DNA of 64,000 nt from Streptomyces sp. NBC_00377 (lineage in GTDB: Bacteria > Actinomycetota > Actinomycetes > Streptomycetales > Streptomycetaceae), in contig NZ_CP107958.1 of NCBI RefSeq assembly GCF_036075115.1, positions 4,402,001 through 4,466,000 of the forward strand, read 5' to 3'. The notes under the pieces are model-generated. The model searched no databases. It was not told the origin of the DNA and saw only the letters and a program-made list of their open reading frames with translations. Below are positions 61,868 to 64,000 of this stretch, piece after piece. A program made the translations under genes and the position numbers. Within the stretch, counting starts at the first letter, position 1. Each line of letters starts with the position of its first letter.

Positions 61868-62311
61868 GTGCGTAGCACAACGGGGAAGATTCTCACGCTG
61901 GCCACCATGGCGGCACTGGCGCTCGGCGTCAGCGTCTCGCCGGCCTCCGCGGCGACGACGGACAAGACGATCCGCAAGGTCAACGGCGTCTACGGGACGA
62001 GCGGCGAGTACTGGTACACCAACGGCAAGTCCTGGCGTGCCCTGAACTCGGTCGGCGCCCACAAGTCCGACATCACGGGCACGAGGAAGCCGACGCTGTA
62101 CGCCCGCTTCCTCTACAAGAAGCCCGGCGGCACGTACAAGGCCGCCAGTGGCTGGAAGAAGGCCAACGTCTACAAGATCCGCGGCAAATGGGAGGCCCAC
62201 GCCGGCTGGGGCAAGAACGGCTCCCACACGGGCGCGAAGTACCCCAAGAACACGCTGATCTGCACCCAGTTCAAGGGCAGCACCGTGAAGACCTGCGCCC
62301 CCCTGAAGTAA
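61868..62311 (+). CDS. Small secreted protein
   Basis: 147 residues from GTG at 61868. A signal peptide (RSTTGKILTLATMAALALGV, cleavage after SPASA) gives a mature protein rich in Lys, Gly, Tyr and Trp (YWYTNGKSWRALNSVGAHKS, KPTLYARFLYKKPGGTYKAA) with one Cys pair (CTQF, CAPLK). The basic, aromatic composition suggests an exported protein that binds wall or nucleic acid; family not recognised. Confidence 0.75.
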   Translation: MRSTTGKILTLATMAALALGVSVSPASAATTDKTIRKVNGVYGTSGEYWYTNGKSWRALNSVGAHKSDITGTRKPTLYARFLYKKPGGTYKAASGWKKANVYKIRGKWEAHAGWGKNGSHTGAKYPKNTLICTQFKGSTVKTCAPLK

Positions 62312-62663
62312 CGACTCACCAGTGACCGGCCGGAGGCGGCACACCGCACCGCCTCCGGCACGGCCTCTCCGTAGGCGGAACACCTCTCGCTGGGAGCCGC
62401 TCTGAAGTCGGCTCCCAGGTGGCTCCCAAAGCCCGGCACGGAGATGTCGACGTCCCTGCTCCGTGTGACAGGTCGTCCACCAGGAGGTCGAGCGTCACCT
62501 CTTCATGGAGCGCGACGCCGAGGGCGGTCATGGCGTGGGCGCTCGCAGCCAGACTGAGGGCATCCCTCAACTGGCGCTCGACGGCCTGCTGGTCAACGCG
62601 CGGGGCGACTGAACAAGTCAGCTCACCGTGTGCTCTCAGACCTTAATAAGACGCCAAGGGCGG
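62312..62663. other. 352-bp gap with a minus-strand coding fragment
   Basis: On the minus strand, between about 62643 and 62450, the translation HGELTCSVAPRVDQQAVERQ, then LRDALSLAASAHAMTALGVA and LHEEVTLDLLVDDL is protein-like but has no usual start after the in-frame TAA and degenerates downstream. It is probably the remnant of a regulatory or AICE protein. No other gene seen; no tRNA 3'-end copy seen. Confidence 0.4.
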
Positions 62664-63485
62664 TTACGGCAGCACCCAATGCAGAGCGGTCGCGTCGTCG
62701 TGCGACTTGCCCCTTGGCCAACGCCGCCCCTCAGGGTCGCCGGCCTCGAGCTCTCGAACGCGGCGGAGCAGCTCGCTCGGGCCGGACGAGGTGAGTACAT
62801 CCAACGTCTCTTGCCACGTGTCGACTCCGAAGCAGTCGACGGGCCGCGTTGCGCCGTCGCTCATCAGCGTCACGGACGTCAGCGGCTCCAGTGGCACGGA
62901 CCCGGTGAGGGCGTGTTCAGCAGCTTGTGGGTCGGGGCCGGCGATCCAGAAGCCGCCCGGCCGGTTACGCAGCTTCGTCAGGGCGTCGCGGTAATCGGCC
63001 AGGGCGGAAGCGTGCTCGGGTGTGCCGGTGGGAAGTGCGTCGAGCGGGCCGCGAAGTCGCTTGCCGACGTCGTCCAGGCGCCGATCGGTGAGGGCAGCCG
63101 TCTTGCTGTCCCGGTCAGCGAGGAGAAGGGTCGAGTCACCCAGTACGAGGTATTCCAATGCCCCCGCGTCAGCCCGGATGGCGACGACCGTACTGGTAGG
63201 GCTGGCCGGATACGACAGGTCGCAACTGTCCTCGTGCAGTGACCGGACAACGCGGAGCGAATCGGCCAGGCACTCGGCGAGCGGTCGGGCGGGGTGCGCG
63301 GTGACCGCGCTCAGCAGCAGCCCGCCCAACGTCGAGGAGAACCAGGCGATTCCGTGCGTGCATCCGGTCTCGGCCCCGGCGACGCCGGCCCCGTCCAGGA
63401 GAACGGCCGCCCTGACAGCGGCGGCCGCGAAGTCCTCGTTCGCCTGGCCGGGTTCGGCAGGCAGTGAGGCGAGGGCGACATTCAC
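62664..63485 (-). CDS. PP2C-like protein phosphatase
   Basis: 273 residues. Its PP2C pattern is weak but ordered: an N-terminal GQANEDF, GIAWFSSTLGGLLLSAV, TSTVVAIRADAGALEYLVLGDS, VTLMSDGATR near 215 and KSHDDATALHW at the end, supplying the acidic metal ligands. PP2C enzymes dephosphorylate Ser/Thr in proteins. Its GTG overlaps the stop of the upstream gene (GTGA), so the two act together. Confidence 0.75.
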   Translation of the reverse strand: MNVALASLPAEPGQANEDFAAAAVRAAVLLDGAGVAGAETGCTHGIAWFSSTLGGLLLSAVTAHPARPLAECLADSLRVVRSLHEDSCDLSYPASPTSTVVAIRADAGALEYLVLGDSTLLLADRDSKTAALTDRRLDDVGKRLRGPLDALPTGTPEHASALADYRDALTKLRNRPGGFWIAGPDPQAAEHALTGSVPLEPLTSVTLMSDGATRPVDCFGVDTWQETLDVLTSSGPSELLRRVRELEAGDPEGRRWPRGKSHDDATALHWVLP

Positions 63486-64000
63486 GCCGTCGACTCCTCG
63501 TCGTGCCGGTAGAGCGGGGTGAGTAGTTCTACGGACTGCGGTTCGTCCGTCTCAGGGTCGTACTCGACGCTCACGAGCGTGGAGAAGTGGTGCTCTCCCA
63601 CCTGGCCCCAGAGCGTGTTCAGATCGGAGGCGAGCAGCTGGACGACGCCGAGGGAGCCCGCGGTATGGATACCAGCGATCGCGAGTACGGAGCCGTTTCC
63701 GTCCGGGCGGGGCAGCCGGCCGAGGTATCCGACGTCATGCGGACGGTGCGGGTCGGTGTCCGCTCCCGCGCGGTAGGCCGTTCCGGTACGTCGGTCCAGC
63801 AGCGCCCACGGCTCGTCTTCGGGGTGTTCCCAGCTGAGTACGGGATCCTGCGCGTAGAGGTCGCTCATGGTCTGGGACATCCCCGGCCCGCAGACGACGA
63901 CCAGGCCGTCACGGTTGAGGTCAACCTCGCCGCTCACCAGCACATGGCCGGAGCTGACGTCGAGCCCGTACGACTTGGCCAGCTCTTCCAGCCGCCTGCC
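63482..64000 (-). CDS. Unrecognised protein coupled to the PP2C-like phosphatase, partial
   Basis: 172 residues seen; the frame is open to the window edge, so the N-terminus lies beyond 64000. It reads RRLEELAKSYGLDVSSGHVL, VSGEVDLNRDGLVVVCGPGM, WALLDRRTGTAYRAGADTDP, VGYLGRLPRPDGNGSVLAIA and GIHTAGSLGVVQLLASDLNT. The GIHTAGS and VVCGPGM segments look like a ligand- or nucleotide-binding domain attached to something N-terminal, possibly a regulator. Its stop overlaps the PP2C start. Confidence 0.6.
   Translation of the reverse strand, partial: GRRLEELAKSYGLDVSSGHVLVSGEVDLNRDGLVVVCGPGMSQTMSDLYAQDPVLSWEHPEDEPWALLDRRTGTAYRAGADTDPHRPHDVGYLGRLPRPDGNGSVLAIAGIHTAGSLGVVQLLASDLNTLWGQVGEHHFSTLVSVEYDPETDEPQSVELLTPLYRHDEESTA

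Noticed and set aside
61603..62663. Right attachment site of the AICE
   Set aside because: No repeat of the tRNA-Gly 3' end (the GTTCGATTC...CACCCGC segment) was found in this interval.

Overview
The window is high-GC actinobacterial DNA, almost certainly a Streptomyces chromosome. The evidence is very high third-position GC, many GTG and TTG starts, 4-nt ATGA/GTGA gene overlaps, HspR-type heat-shock operators, an LAxTG surface protein, WhiB and MerR/HspR family regulators, and an integrative element of the actinomycete type. From memory, the core order (PLP aminotransferase, clpB, a xylose-type binding lipoprotein, hspR-dnaJ-grpE-dnaK, an Fe-S protein, dcd, tRNA-Gly) is that of the Streptomyces core chromosome.

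1-4.3 kb: the 3' end of an intact aminotransferase gene is followed by three more, diverged copies of only its C-terminal half. The copies alternate with small cargo: a YefM/YoeB toxin-antitoxin pair, a Uma2-type nuclease and a RelE/Phd pair. All three partial copies begin at the same codon position, behind a similar short leader. 4.3-9 kb: a YbjN-like protein, a membrane-anchored protein, ClpB with its HspR operator, and a PPOX oxidoreductase. 8.9-12.7 kb: a secreted peptide with five DSTW repeats, translationally coupled to a degenerate Rieske-like protein, beside three paralogous LuxR-type regulators. 13.4-14.5 kb: a sugar-binding lipoprotein.

15.2-42.6 kb: a long accessory locus built like a Gram-positive type IV secretion machine. 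It has a VirD4-like coupling ATPase, a VirB4-like ATPase, VirB6-like, TcpE/VirB3-like and TcpC/VirB8-like proteins, a small two-helix membrane protein, a wall hydrolase with three catalytic domains, several lipoproteins and an LAxTG surface protein. I see no relaxase, integrase or replication gene. It also holds a WhiB protein fused to a winged-helix-like region, a pair of paralogous small proteins next to an unknown protein, and a 1,044-residue protein with two dinucleotide-binding-like motifs. I infer a chromosomal secretion or export system rather than a conjugative element.

42.7-47 kb: the dnaK-grpE-dnaJ-hspR operon with two HAIR operators. 47-54.6 kb: housekeeping genes, including a MraY/WecA-like transferase, a large membrane Fe-S oxidoreductase, a Yip1-type membrane protein, a secreted protein, a phosphoribosyltransferase and dCTP deaminase.

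54.86-61.6 kb and beyond: tRNA-Gly(CCC), then an integrated actinomycete integrative and conjugative element: tyrosine integrase, excisionase, RepSA-type initiator, small transfer/spread proteins, an FtsK-type DNA translocase, and repeated CTAGACAGT operators. Its far attachment site is not visible, so the secreted protein and the PP2C-like phosphatase pair at the right end may be cargo or flanking chromosome.
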